Shown: positions 24,699 through 34,245, counted from the first letter of the stretch. The stretch: 41,415 nucleotides of DNA from Pseudonocardia nigra (GCF_019396355.1 NZ_JAHKRK010000049.1:1-41415); one strand, 5' to 3'. Notes: a model not told the origin generated them from the letters alone. A program made the numbers and translations.

Positions 24699-27600
24699 CT
24701 ACCAGGTGTCGATGCACGGCCGCTTCTTCTGTGACCGTACGGGGACGGGGGCCGGTGACCGGAGCGCCGACAGGACCCACCGGCGCGAGTCCATCGGGTC
24801 GATCACGTCGTCGAGCTCGAAGTGTGATGCGGTGTTCACCGCTTTTCCCTGCTCGTAGCGCTCCGCCACCATCCGGTCGAAGGCCTCCTTGCGCTCGCGG
24901 GGGTCCTTGATCGCCGCGAGCTCGTGGCGGTATCCGAGTTTCACCGCCCCTTCGATACCCATGCCGCCGAACTCGCCGGTGGGCCAGCTGACCGCGAAGC
25001 GGGGGGCGTGGAAGCTGCCGCCCGCCATCGTCTGGGCGCCGAGGCCGTAGGCCTTGCGCAGCACGATGGTGCAGAAGGGCACGGTGAGACTCGCGCCGAC
25101 CACGAACATGCGGCTGACGTGGCGTACCTGCGCGGTGCGCTCCGCGTCGGGGCCGACCATGATCCCGGGGGTGTCGCAGAGGAACAGGATGGGCAGGTCG
25201 AAGGCGTCGCACAGCTGCAGGAAGCGGGCTGCCTTGTCCGCCCCGTCGGCGTCGACCGCGCCGGCGAGCTGGGTGGGATTGTTGGCCACGATGCCCAGCG
25301 GCTTGCCCTCGATCCTGGCCAGCGCAGTCACCATTCCGCGCCCGAAGTCACGGCGCAGCTCGAGCACCGAATCGGTGTCGGCGAGGGTGCGGATGACCTG
25401 CTCGACGTCGTAGGTGCGCAGCCGGTTCTCCGGGATGAGGCTGCGCAGCCTGCGCTGGTCGTCGCACTGCCAGCCTTCCTGCGGCCCTTGAAAGTAGGAG
25501 AGGTACTGCTTCGCCACCCGGACGGCCTCGGCCTCGTCGGCCACGGGAATGTCGACGACCCCGTTGGGAACCTGCACGCTCATCGGGCCCACCTCCTCGG
25601 GCCGGTAGATCCCGAGGCCGCCGCCCTCGATCATGGCGGGCCCGCCCATGCCAATCGTCGAGTCGGCCGTCGCGATGACGACGTCGCAGCAGCCGAGCAG
25701 CGCGGCGTTGCCGGCGAAGCAGCGCCCCGAGTTGATCCCCACCAGCGGTACGAGCCCGGACAGCCGAGCGAAATAGTGGAACGCGTGCACGTCGAGGTGG
25801 GCGACGCCCGACCCGTCGGTGTCGCCCGGGCGGCCGCCGCCGCCCTCGGTGAAGAACACGACCGGCAGCTGCCACTGCTCGGCGAGGGCGAACATGCGGT
25901 CCTTCTTGCGGTGGTTCTGGCCGCCCTGCGTCCCGGCGAAGACGGTGTAGTCGTAAGCCAACACCATCGTCTGCCTGCCGTTGATGTCACCGATTCCCGT
26001 GAGCAGCCCGTCGGCAGGCGTCTTCTCGATGAGCTCCTGCAGCGGGCGCCGCCTGCGCTGTCCGGCGATCACCAGGGGTCCGTACTCCAGGAAGGTGCCC
26101 GGATCGCACAGGTCGTCCACGTTCTCGCGGGCGGTCCGCTGCCCGGTCCGGCGCCGCCGGGCGACGGCGTCCGGGCGGGCCTCGTCGTGCCCGTACCGGT
26201 GCCGGTCAATGACCTCGGCGAGATCCGGGCGGACCTCCTCGGGGTCCCACTCCCGTTCCTCGACGGTGTCGGCGTGCTCGACGTCGGACTCCTCGAGCTG
26301 CAGCAGCGCGTCGCCCTGGGCCACCGTGTCCCCGGCCGCGACGGCGAGCCGCCGCACCACGCCGCTGACGTCGGCGGCGACGACGTGCTCCATCTTCATC
26401 GCCTCGATGACCAGCACCTGCTGTCCCGCGCGGACACTGTCGCCCGGCGTGACGTCGACGCTCGCAACCGTTCCCCGGATCGGGGCGGCGATCGCGCCGG
26501 CACCGAGTTCCGCCGAACTCGCCGCCGGTGCAGCGGTCTTCCCGTGGTGGAGTACCGCGAGCGGGTCGTTGCGGTCGACGCGGACGGCCGGGGCCGGTTG
26601 CGGTGCGACGAACAGCGGCTGGTGCTCAGCGACGCCGGAGACCAGCTCGGCCATGTGCTCGGCCAGGAACCCGGTCCAGACGTGACCGGCGGTGAATTCG
26701 GGGTGGGACAGCAGGCTCTGCAGGAAAGCGGTGTTGGTGTCGATCCCGTCGATCCGGAACTCCGAGAGGGCCCGGTAGGCCTTACCGGCGACGTCGGCGA
26801 ACCGGTCCGACGCCGTGCGCACCACGAGTTTGGCGAGCAGGGAGTCGTAGTGCGGGCTGGGCTCATAGCCTGCGTAGCCGAAGGTGTCGACCCGGATGCC
26901 GCGCCCGGACGGCGGCTGGAAAATCCGCAGCGTGCCGTCTGCCGGGCGGGCCGTGCCGTCGGGTGCCATCGTCTCCATGTTGACGCGCACCTGCATGGCG
27001 AAGCCCTGTGACGCCGGGACGCTCCCCTGGTCCAGCCCGAGCTCGTGCAGGGCCGCGCCTGCGGTCAGCCGCAGCTGGGCCTGCACGAGATCGATACCCA
27101 GGAGCTCCTCGGTGACGGTGTGCTCCACCTGCAACCGCGGGTTGGCCTCGATGAAGAAGAACTCGTCGCCGGCCGGGTCGACGAGGAACTCGACCGTGCC
27201 GGCGTTGCCGTAGCTCACCTCGGCCGCCATCCGCACCGCCGCGTCGAGCAGCCGGTCACGCATCGGGCTCGGGAGGCCGGGGGCCGGAGTCACTTCCACG
27301 AGCTTCTGGTGCTGACGCTGGATGCTGCAGTCACGCTCCCACAGGTGGCTCACCGCACCGGAGCCGTCCCCCACGATCTGCACCTCGACGTGCCGCGCGC
27401 GTTCCAGATACCGCTCGACGTAGAGCGCATCATTGCCGAAGGCGGCGCGCGCCATCGCGGCGCACCGGGCGTAGGCATCAGCCAGCTCGTCCGCGGTGCG
27501 TACGGCCCGGATGCCCCGGCCGCCGCCGCCCGCCACCGCCTTCACCATCACCGCCGCCCCGTCGGGCAGCGACTCGAGGAACCGCTGCGCGTCCGCAAGC

Positions 27601-28025
27601 GGCGTCGGCTCCGAGGTTCCCGCCAGCACGGGCACCCCGCACGCCTGCGCCAGGGCTCGGCCGCGGGTCTTGTCGCCGAACAGCTCGAGGACGTCCGGCC
27701 GCGGCCCGACGAACGCCAGGCCGGACTTCCCGCACAGCGTGGCGAACCGAGGGTCCTCGCTCAGGAACCCGTAGCCGGGGTGCACGGCCGCGCATCCGCA
27801 GTCGCGCGCCACCTGCACGAGCTGTTCCGCGTCGAGGTACGCCGCTGCTCCGGTGCCCCGCAGGGCGCGGTTCTCGTCCGCCAGCCGGGTGTGGAACGAG
27901 CCTCCGTCGTCCTCGGCGTGCACCGCGACGGTGTGGACGCCGAGCTCGGCGGCCGCGCGCAGGACCCGGACCGCGATCTCCCCGCGGTTGGCGACGAGCA
28001 GGCTGGTCAGGCCGGGCGGACTCAC
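24699..28025 (-). CDS. Single-chain biotin-dependent acyl-CoA carboxylase
   Basis: One 1108-residue polypeptide joins all parts of an acyl-CoA carboxylase. Residues 1-460 are biotin carboxylase (ANRGEIAVRV at 12-21, ATP loop GGGGRG 167-171, EANPRLQVEH 293-302). Residues about 510-580 are the biotin carrier with EAMKMEHVV, biotinyl-Lys544. Residues about 600-1090 are the carboxyltransferase (GGQNHRKKDRMFAL, GGSGRGDTDGSG-like loop, GGSFHAPRF). This layout matches long single-chain acyl-CoA carboxylases rather than the two-subunit AccA3/AccD form usual in actinomycetes. Substrate is not evident. The GTG start overlaps the preceding small ORF (GTGA). Confidence 0.93.
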   Translation of the reverse strand: MSPPGLTSLLVANRGEIAVRVLRAAAELGVHTVAVHAEDDGGSFHTRLADENRALRGTGAAAYLDAEQLVQVARDCGCAAVHPGYGFLSEDPRFATLCGKSGLAFVGPRPDVLELFGDKTRGRALAQACGVPVLAGTSEPTPLADAQRFLESLPDGAAVMVKAVAGGGGRGIRAVRTADELADAYARCAAMARAAFGNDALYVERYLERARHVEVQIVGDGSGAVSHLWERDCSIQRQHQKLVEVTPAPGLPSPMRDRLLDAAVRMAAEVSYGNAGTVEFLVDPAGDEFFFIEANPRLQVEHTVTEELLGIDLVQAQLRLTAGAALHELGLDQGSVPASQGFAMQVRVNMETMAPDGTARPADGTLRIFQPPSGRGIRVDTFGYAGYEPSPHYDSLLAKLVVRTASDRFADVAGKAYRALSEFRIDGIDTNTAFLQSLLSHPEFTAGHVWTGFLAEHMAELVSGVAEHQPLFVAPQPAPAVRVDRNDPLAVLHHGKTAAPAASSAELGAGAIAAPIRGTVASVDVTPGDSVRAGQQVLVIEAMKMEHVVAADVSGVVRRLAVAAGDTVAQGDALLQLEESDVEHADTVEEREWDPEEVRPDLAEVIDRHRYGHDEARPDAVARRRRTGQRTARENVDDLCDPGTFLEYGPLVIAGQRRRRPLQELIEKTPADGLLTGIGDINGRQTMVLAYDYTVFAGTQGGQNHRKKDRMFALAEQWQLPVVFFTEGGGGRPGDTDGSGVAHLDVHAFHYFARLSGLVPLVGINSGRCFAGNAALLGCCDVVIATADSTIGMGGPAMIEGGGLGIYRPEEVGPMSVQVPNGVVDIPVADEAEAVRVAKQYLSYFQGPQEGWQCDDQRRLRSLIPENRLRTYDVEQVIRTLADTDSVLELRRDFGRGMVTALARIEGKPLGIVANNPTQLAGAVDADGADKAARFLQLCDAFDLPILFLCDTPGIMVGPDAERTAQVRHVSRMFVVGASLTVPFCTIVLRKAYGLGAQTMAGGSFHAPRFAVSWPTGEFGGMGIEGAVKLGYRHELAAIKDPRERKEAFDRMVAERYEQGKAVNTASHFELDDVIDPMDSRRWVLSALRSPAPVPVRSQKKRPCIDTW

Positions 28026-28255
28026 GTGATTTCCCGCGACTCGGTCATCTCGGCCTGTTCGACACCCGAACAGCCGCTGAGGACCTCGAGATGGCTGAGC
28101 AGCTGGAGCCAGCCGGTGAAGGCTCTCGCCTGCTGGGAGTCACCCGCGGCAATGACGGTCCCGAGCACCTGCGCCGCGTCGGGATCGCTTCCGGCGGGCA
28201 GGCGTTCGAACCGGACGATGACTTCCCGCAGCGGCGCGCCCGTGGTCGATTCCAC
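28022..28255 (-). CDS. Small hypothetical protein coupled to the carboxylase
   Basis: A 77-residue protein that I do not recognise. Its stop overlaps the carboxylase GTG, so the two are translationally coupled, which argues that it is real. The N-terminal half reads REVIVRFERLPAGSDPDAAQ and the rest is mostly helical-looking (QARAFTGWLQLLSHLEVL), with one cysteine. Actinobacterial acyl-CoA carboxylases often have a small epsilon subunit of similar size encoded next door, but I see no clear epsilon signature, so that is only a positional analogy. Confidence 0.6.
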   Translation of the reverse strand: MESTTGAPLREVIVRFERLPAGSDPDAAQVLGTVIAAGDSQQARAFTGWLQLLSHLEVLSGCSGVEQAEMTESREIT

Positions 28256-28303
28256 GTTCGGACGATACGGCCGGCGGCACCGGCGGCGGATGTGGAAGCG
28301 TCC

Positions 28304-31222
28304 CTACGGAGTCGCGGCTCCCTCCCTACTGCCGCGGTCGGGCGGAACCAACCCGGGCACCAACCCACCACGCTCCAGGGCGACCACCAGATCGATGCGG
28401 GAGCGGCATCCGGTCTTGCGGTACAGCCTGCTGAGGTAGGCCTCGACGGTCTTGCGGCTGTAGTGCAGGACCTGCGAGATCTCCTGGTTGTTGAGCCCGT
28501 CGTGCACCAGCTGGACGAGCTGCCGCTCGGTGTCGGTCAGCTCGCCACCACGGGGCGTCGGGCGGTGGATGCGGTCGAGTGTCAGTCCGGCCGCACGGGC
28601 CTGCGCCAGCACCAGCTTCTGCCACACCGGCGTTTGCAGGTCTCCGAACAGCGCCAGCGCGCGGTTCAGGTGCTCCTCCCGGTCCTGATCCAGGGCGGCG
28701 AGTACGTAGTGGGCGCGTGCCGCGACGAACCGCAGGCCCGCTGCGGTCGCCTCCGCGAGCACGCTCTGCGCGAGTTCTGGCTGCCGGTGCGTGAGAGACA
28801 TGGCGAGATCGGCGGTGTGCCGGATCTTCGGCAGACCGGTGGCGTCGGCGACGTCGGCGAACTCCCGGGCCGTCCGGCACGCCTCCCCGACGTCCCCCAC
28901 CTCCAGGTAGCCCCCGGTCAGCGCATCGAGTGCCTGGTGGGACACCTCACGCCAGCGGTGCTCGTGCCCGACGTCGCGCTGGACGCGCAGCGACGCGAAC
29001 GCATCGTCGAAGTCCTTGCGTGCCAGGGCGACCCGGGCTCGCAAGCACTCCCACACCGAGGCGTAGCTCGCCCACTCCGACGGGGGCGCGACGGCGGTGA
29101 GCAGCTGGGCCGCGTCGCCGTAACGCCCGCGCTCCAACAGGATCTGCACCTCGATGAGACGCAGCCACGCCAGGTTCTTGGCCAGGCCGCTGAACTCCAG
29201 CCGGACCGCCTCGGATCGGATGGTCTCGAGTGCCTGCGACCACTCACCCGCGAGGAACTGCGTCATCGCGGTCGCATAGCCGATCTGGCCACCGATGTCC
29301 TGGCTGCCCGTCTGCGGGGCGAGTTCGCCTGCCTGGACGAGCATGTCACGGGCTCGGGGCAGCGCACCGGCACGGCTCAGGATGTAGGCGCCGGACTCGA
29401 GTGCGGACAGCCGCGCCCCCGATGGCAGGCACCCGTTGTCCGACGAACCCAGTTCGGCCAACCGATCCGCGGCGGCGAGCACGGCCTCGTAGTGGCCGAT
29501 GGAGTTCTCGGCGTGCCCGAGATAGCTGTAGGTGATGGCCTGGTCCTCGGGGGCGCTGCCGGGAACGGCGACGCGCGCGGCCGCCATCTGGGAAACAGCC
29601 TCGTTGGTACGGCCCATATGGGCGAGGAGCAGCGCCCGCTGGGCGAGGAAGGGCGCGGCCTCCTCGACCTCCGACAGCGCCGCGCTCAGCAACTCCAGCG
29701 CCTCACCGAGCCGGCCCATCGCGTAGGTCGCGTTGACGACGCTGGCCAGCGTGGTCGCGTGCGCCCGGCCCGGTGGGAGCAGGGCAAGCGCACGCCGACC
29801 GGCCTCCACCGCGAACTCCGGCCGGGAGCCCTTCCAGTAGGCGACGGTCTGGCGGGCGAGCAGCAGTGGCGTCTCGGGGGAGTCCGGCGGCAGCAGGTCC
29901 AGGGCGCGCTGGTACCACCGCCCGGCGGACAGGGGAGCCGCATGGCGCGTGGCCGCTGCGGCCTGCAGGGCTGCGTCGATGGCGGGGCGATCGCCGGGGC
30001 CGGCGCCCTCGGTGACGTGCCCGGCCCACTCGAGCAACCCCATCCGCAGCGCTGACCCGTTCTCGCGGACGTGGTCGGAGATCGCGCGGTGCAGGCGCCT
30101 GCGTTCCACCGGACCGAGGTCCTCGTAGAGCGCTTCCGCAATCAAGGGGTGGGCGAACTCGTACCAGCCGACGCGGCCGGGAACGAGGATGCCGGCCTCG
30201 CTGAGACTGTCGAAGGCCTGCTGCACGCGCTGCGTGGACAGTGACGTCAGCTCCGACAGCAGCGCGAGGTGGTCGAGGTGCACCCGGCCGAACGCCGACA
30301 GCACCCTGGCCAGCTCGCGGCTGTGCTGGTCCTGTTGGAACACGCGGTGCAGCAGCGCGCTCCGTCGGGTGAGAACGCCGGGTGCGGGATCACCGGTCAG
30401 GTAATAGGTGCCCTGCTCGGCGCGGATCGCGTTCCCCGCCTGCAACGACAACAGCGTCTCGCGGGCGAACAGCGGATTCCCCCGGCTCCGGGCGTTGATG
30501 TAGTCGACGAGCTCGACGTCGGGCCGGCCGTCCAGCATGGCGGACACGAACGCCTCGACGGCGTTCCGGTCCAGCGGCGTGAGCTCACCCGTGAAGCCGA
30601 GTCCGCCGTCCACGAGGCGGCCGACGGTTGCCGCAAAGCCCGTGCCCGAGCCCCACTTGTCGCGGCGCGCGGCGAAGAGCTGCAGGATGGGATGGGCCGC
30701 GAGGTGTCGTGCCGCCAGCGACAGCGCCGTGAGGCTCTCGTCGTCGGCCAGGTGCGCGTCGTCGACGGCGAGCACCAGCGGCTGCGCATGCGCCAGGGCC
30801 CGCAGCAGCCTGGTCGTCAGTACGTAGGGTGACGGCGACCGGGTGGCGCGGGCATCGAGCGGATCGGTCAGCACCGCCTGGTCCGCGGCGTCGAGCAGCG
30901 CCGCCAGCTCGCGGTGGACGTCCGGATCGAGCGTCTCGCGTTCGAGCGGCGCGAGAAGGTCCTTGAGGGTGGCGTAGGCGATGCCGTGGTCGTAGCCCTG
31001 GGCCGGGGCGTACAGCGTGCGGCAGCCCAGCGACTCGCCGTGATCGAGAAGTTCGCGCAGCAACCGGGTCTTGCCGATGCCGGCTTCCCCAGTGACCAGG
31101 CAGGCACCACCCCGCCCGTGCGCGACGGCGGCGACGGCCTCCGTGAAGCGGGCGAGGGTGCTGTCCCGGCTCCCGGCCGCATCCCCGTCGCGCGAGCGGG
31201 CGTCGACATCCATGTCGGCCAT
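28304..31222 (-). CDS. Large ATP-binding LuxR-family regulator (LAL type)
   Basis: A 972-residue regulator. The N-terminal AAA/STAND ATPase has Walker A GEAGIGKT (45-52) and Walker B VLAVDDAH. A long helical tetratricopeptide-like middle follows, and a C-terminal LuxR helix-turn-helix (LTDTERQLVQLVHDGLNNQE, then SRKTVEAYLSRLYRKTGC). LAL proteins activate catabolic or secondary-metabolite operons after ligand and ATP binding. It is 48 bases upstream of the small ORF/carboxylase pair on the same strand and lies between two large operons, so it may control either. The start has no strong ribosome site and could be a few codons off. Confidence 0.92.
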   Translation of the reverse strand: MADMDVDARSRDGDAAGSRDSTLARFTEAVAAVAHGRGGACLVTGEAGIGKTRLLRELLDHGESLGCRTLYAPAQGYDHGIAYATLKDLLAPLERETLDPDVHRELAALLDAADQAVLTDPLDARATRSPSPYVLTTRLLRALAHAQPLVLAVDDAHLADDESLTALSLAARHLAAHPILQLFAARRDKWGSGTGFAATVGRLVDGGLGFTGELTPLDRNAVEAFVSAMLDGRPDVELVDYINARSRGNPLFARETLLSLQAGNAIRAEQGTYYLTGDPAPGVLTRRSALLHRVFQQDQHSRELARVLSAFGRVHLDHLALLSELTSLSTQRVQQAFDSLSEAGILVPGRVGWYEFAHPLIAEALYEDLGPVERRRLHRAISDHVRENGSALRMGLLEWAGHVTEGAGPGDRPAIDAALQAAAATRHAAPLSAGRWYQRALDLLPPDSPETPLLLARQTVAYWKGSRPEFAVEAGRRALALLPPGRAHATTLASVVNATYAMGRLGEALELLSAALSEVEEAAPFLAQRALLLAHMGRTNEAVSQMAAARVAVPGSAPEDQAITYSYLGHAENSIGHYEAVLAAADRLAELGSSDNGCLPSGARLSALESGAYILSRAGALPRARDMLVQAGELAPQTGSQDIGGQIGYATAMTQFLAGEWSQALETIRSEAVRLEFSGLAKNLAWLRLIEVQILLERGRYGDAAQLLTAVAPPSEWASYASVWECLRARVALARKDFDDAFASLRVQRDVGHEHRWREVSHQALDALTGGYLEVGDVGEACRTAREFADVADATGLPKIRHTADLAMSLTHRQPELAQSVLAEATAAGLRFVAARAHYVLAALDQDREEHLNRALALFGDLQTPVWQKLVLAQARAAGLTLDRIHRPTPRGGELTDTERQLVQLVHDGLNNQEISQVLHYSRKTVEAYLSRLYRKTGCRSRIDLVVALERGGLVPGLVPPDRGSREGAATP

Positions 31223-31581
31223 TCATCGAGGTTAAGCCAGATCCGGGGGGAAGAGGGAGATCCGGAGAGATCCGGGCGCAGCCATCGGGAGCCCAGGCCG
31301 CGGCAGGTGGGCATCGCACTGCCAGCCCATCGGAATCGCGATAATGGGGTGATGCCGGGAATCGGAGGGTCGGTAGCGGCGCACGCGGTGCAGGCGGCGC
31401 TGGAGAAGTTGCCGGCAGGTCCGGGGAGGGCGATGCGTTCGTCTGCGCCGGGGTCGAGACCGCCAGCCGGTACGGCGCGGGCCTGACCGACGACATCGAG
31501 CGCCCTGCCCCGCAGTTCGCCGCGCAAGATCGACCTCAGAGGGTTCATCAGGCCCGCCGGCGGGTTCTCTTCCGAGGGGGG
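31223..31581. other. Gap between the regulator gene and the right-hand operon
   Basis: This 359-base gap contains the regulator's promoter and the end of the right-hand operon. It holds no intact gene. A thiolase-like remnant lies on the + strand near its right side (listed separately). A 12-base palindrome CCCGCCGGCGGG at 31553-31564, 18 bases after the dehydrogenase stop, could act as a weak terminator. A GATAAT at about 31341 resembles a -10 box on the + strand without a good -35. Confidence 0.45.
31399..31530 (+). pseudogene. Thiolase (acetyl-CoA acyltransferase) remnant
   Basis: One + strand frame reads SGEGDAFVCAGVETASRYGAG followed by LTDDIE and PQFAAQDR. This matches the region of thiolases that follows the active-site cysteine (usual pattern RAGEGDxFVxAGVESxSR). 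Nothing before or after it can be aligned to a thiolase, the active-site cysteine segment is missing, and it is on the strand opposite the neighbouring genes. It looks like a leftover of a deleted beta-oxidation gene. The match is short, so the call is tentative. Confidence 0.4.
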
Positions 31582-32313
31582 TCACGCCCAGCCCGACCGC
31601 GCCCCTCCCGCCATCGTGTACGGGCCTGCCGGCCACCGGAAACAGTCGACCAGGAGCTGGTCGACCTCCTCCGGCGTGGCGATCCCGTCCTGCACCACGC
31701 TCTCCGCTTCCCGCCGGACCGCGCGGTACACCCGGTTGGCGACGTATCCCCACGCCTTGTCGGTGTCCTTCACGACGATCGGGTTCTTGCCGAGGTCGCG
31801 GGCCAGCCCGGTCATGAGTGCGACGGTTTCGTCCGACGTGGCCGGGGCCCGTACGATCTCGGCCAACCTCATCACCGGCGGGGGCGAGGCCCAGTGCCAG
31901 CCCACCACCTTGTCGGGGCGCTCGGTGGCTGCCGCAAGGGCGCAGATCGGGAAGCCGCTGGAGTTGGACGCGAGCACGGTGTCCGGCGGCATGCGGCGAT
32001 CGAGTTCGCGGAACAGCCCGATCTTGAGGTCGAGCCGCTCGGGCACCGCTTCGATCACGAGCTCCGCGTCAACGGTGTCGGCCAGGTCGGCGGTGAACCG
32101 GATCCGCGACTCGGCCTGCTCGGCCTGCTCGGCGGTGGCCTTGCCCCGTTGCACCGCCGAATCGAGGCCGAAGCGCCCGCTCCGGATCGCCTTGCGGGCC
32201 CGGTCGAGGGCGGCGGGCTCGAGGTCGTAGCAGACCGTCGGATGCCCGGCCAGCGCGAGGACCTGGGCGATACCGGATCCCATGACACCGGCACCGAGTA
32301 CGGAGACCTTCAT
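31582..32313 (-). CDS. 3-hydroxyacyl-CoA dehydrogenase family protein
   Basis: NAD-dependent dehydrogenase of 243 residues. The Rossmann loop GAGVMGSG is at 7-14; ASNSSGFPI and GWHWASPPPVMRLAEIVRAP carry the family's catalytic Ser/His region (the usual HFFNP appears as HWASP), and the C-terminal domain begins VKDTDKAWGYVANRVYRAVRREAE. It ends right after DCFRWPAGPYTMAGGARSGW, so only the first C-terminal domain segment is present; short members of this kind exist. It lies 22 bases after the last transporter gene, with an AGGAAGAGAGG ribosome site, and probably oxidises a 3-hydroxyacyl-CoA made after ligase activation. Confidence 0.85.
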   Translation of the reverse strand: MKVSVLGAGVMGSGIAQVLALAGHPTVCYDLEPAALDRARKAIRSGRFGLDSAVQRGKATAEQAEQAESRIRFTADLADTVDAELVIEAVPERLDLKIGLFRELDRRMPPDTVLASNSSGFPICALAAATERPDKVVGWHWASPPPVMRLAEIVRAPATSDETVALMTGLARDLGKNPIVVKDTDKAWGYVANRVYRAVRREAESVVQDGIATPEEVDQLLVDCFRWPAGPYTMAGGARSGWA

Positions 32314-32335
32314 CGGCTGACCTCTCTTCCTGTCG

Positions 32336-33223
32336 TCATGTCACGTCCTCCCGCACGAACCGATCACTGCCGGCGGGCACGAGCGCACCGCACGCCCGGC
32401 GGTCCGAGCTCGTCGACGTATCGGTCACCTCGTCCTGCTCGGCGGCGGAGATCTGCGCGGCAAGGGGGTCGTCGACGGCTGCGACGAGCGTGCGCGTGTA
32501 GGGGTGCAAGGGGTTGTCGATCACGTCGACGGTCGGCCCGGACTCGACCACGAGACCGTGCCGCATGACGAAGAGGCGCTCGGTGAGATGGAAGATCGCG
32601 GTGAGGTCGTGCGAGACGACGACGTAGGTCAACCCGGCTGAGCGCGCCTTGTCGTTGAGCAGGTTGATGATGTGCCCGCGCACGGAGATGTCCAGCGACG
32701 TCACCGGCTCGTCCAGCAGCACGAGTCGGGGGTCGGGGGACAGCGCCCGCGCGATGGCCACCCGCTGTCGCTCCCCGCCGCTGAGCTCGTGCGGGAACTT
32801 GTCGATGTAGCTCGCCGGCAGCTCCACCGACGTGAGCAGCTCGGCCGCCAGCTCGCGTCGTCTCCCGCTGCGCGCCCCGGTTCCCGCCCACCACGGCTCC
32901 GTGATGACACGCCAGACCCGGTGCCGGGGGTTCATGGAGCCGCCCGGGTCCTGAAAGACGGCCTGGATCTGGGCCCGGTACCGGCGGTAGGCGGCGGCCC
33001 GCAGCTGCTGCACGTCCGACCCGTCGAACCGGATCGTGCCCGCGCTGGGCGGCTCGAGGCACAGGAGCAACCGGAGCAGGGTCGACTTCCCGCTGCCGGA
33101 CTCGCCGGCGATGCCCACCGACTCGCCTGCGGTGACGGCCAGGTGCACGCCGTCGACCGCCCGCACCTCGCGGTGGCGGCCGTAGTGCCGCCGGACGTCG
33201 GCCGCCTCGAGCAGCGGTGCCAT
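32336..33223 (-). CDS. Peptide/nickel-type ABC transporter ATPase (DppF-like)
   Basis: ATPase of 295 residues. Walker A GESGSGKST, signature LSGGERQRVAIARAL, Walker B RLVLLDEPVTSLD, and the family's NPLHPYTRTLV end. It pairs with the DppD-like ATPase to drive the importer. The ATG lies 5 bases after the stop of the neighbouring ATPase gene. After the normal end there is a tail of about 40 residues rich in Ser/Asp/Thr without recognisable function. Confidence 0.92.
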   Translation of the reverse strand: MAPLLEAADVRRHYGRHREVRAVDGVHLAVTAGESVGIAGESGSGKSTLLRLLLCLEPPSAGTIRFDGSDVQQLRAAAYRRYRAQIQAVFQDPGGSMNPRHRVWRVITEPWWAGTGARSGRRRELAAELLTSVELPASYIDKFPHELSGGERQRVAIARALSPDPRLVLLDEPVTSLDISVRGHIINLLNDKARSAGLTYVVVSHDLTAIFHLTERLFVMRHGLVVESGPTVDVIDNPLHPYTRTLVAAVDDPLAAQISAAEQDEVTDTSTSSDRRACGALVPAGSDRFVREDVT

Positions 33224-33228
33224 GGCTG

Positions 33229-34245
33229 TCACCTTCCGGGGTTCCAGCACCAGTAGGAGTGTTCCGCCCCGTCCCGGTCCTCCGGCGGGAACTCCGCGCA
33301 ACGGTCGAGCGCGTTGGGGCATCGGGAGCGGAAGGGGCAGCCCGTCCCGGTCCCGCCGTCGGATCCGCCGGTGATCGTCGGCAGCGGCGCGCCCCGCGTG
33401 CCCCGGTCGAGGGACGGCAGCGCGTCCAGCAGGGCCCTGGTGTACGGGCTCCGGGGGCGGGTCAGTAGCTGCGCCGCCGGCCCGCGTTCCAGCATCCGGC
33501 CGCCGTACATCACGATGATGCTGTCGGCCATCGCGCGCACGACCGCGATGTCGTGGCTGACCAGCAGGAGCCCGCTCCCCACGGCGGACATCTCGGCCAG
33601 CAGCAGCTGTAGGAGCCTGCCCTGCAGCGACACGTCCAGCGATGTCGTCGGCTCGTCGGCGATCACCACCTTCGGGTCGGCCGAGAAGGCGATCGCCACG
33701 CACACCCGTTGCCGCATCCCGCCGCTGAGCATGTGGGGGTAAGCGCGGAGCACCGCGTCGGGATCGTCGAAGCCCAGTGCCGCCAGCTGCTTGCGGGCCC
33801 ACTGCATCGCCTGCGACCGGTTCTCGACGCCGTGCAGGATCCGCGCTTCGGCGAGCTGCGCGCCGATCCGGCGCACCGGGTTGAGGGCGGCCAGCGGGTC
33901 CTGGAACACCATCCCGACCTCCCGCCCGCGGGAACGGCGCAGCTCCGCCGGCGACGCGGTCGTGAGGTCCTTGCCGCCGCCCACCCGGACCGTGCCCGCC
34001 GTGATCGTCAGATTGTCGGCGAGGAGGTCGACGACCGCGTGGCACAGCGTCGACTTGCCGCTGCCCGACTCGCCGACGACCGCCACCACCTCCTGCGCGC
34101 GCAAGGAGAAGGACACGTCACGGATGATCGACGGACCGGCGCCCTGCCCATGGGTGCGGACGCCGACCTCGAGCTCCTGCACCTCGAGAACGACATCACC
34201 GACCTCGCGGCCCGTTCCGGCGCGCTGGGTCTTCGCGGCGTGCAT
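33229..34245 (-). CDS. Peptide/nickel-type ABC transporter ATPase (DppD-like)
   Basis: ATPase of 338 residues. Walker A GESGSGKST, Q-loop MVFQDPLAALNP, signature LSGGMRQRVCVAIAFS, Walker B VVIADEPTTSLD. The C-terminus has the oligopeptide-ATPase extension with RSPYTRALLDALP and a cysteine-containing GCPFRSRCPNALDRC segment, which in relatives can bind an iron-sulfur cluster. Its ATG shares bases with the stop of the permease gene (TGATG); a GTG one codon earlier is possible. Confidence 0.92.
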   Translation of the reverse strand: MHAAKTQRAGTGREVGDVVLEVQELEVGVRTHGQGAGPSIIRDVSFSLRAQEVVAVVGESGSGKSTLCHAVVDLLADNLTITAGTVRVGGGKDLTTASPAELRRSRGREVGMVFQDPLAALNPVRRIGAQLAEARILHGVENRSQAMQWARKQLAALGFDDPDAVLRAYPHMLSGGMRQRVCVAIAFSADPKVVIADEPTTSLDVSLQGRLLQLLLAEMSAVGSGLLLVSHDIAVVRAMADSIIVMYGGRMLERGPAAQLLTRPRSPYTRALLDALPSLDRGTRGAPLPTITGGSDGGTGTGCPFRSRCPNALDRCAEFPPEDRDGAEHSYWCWNPGR

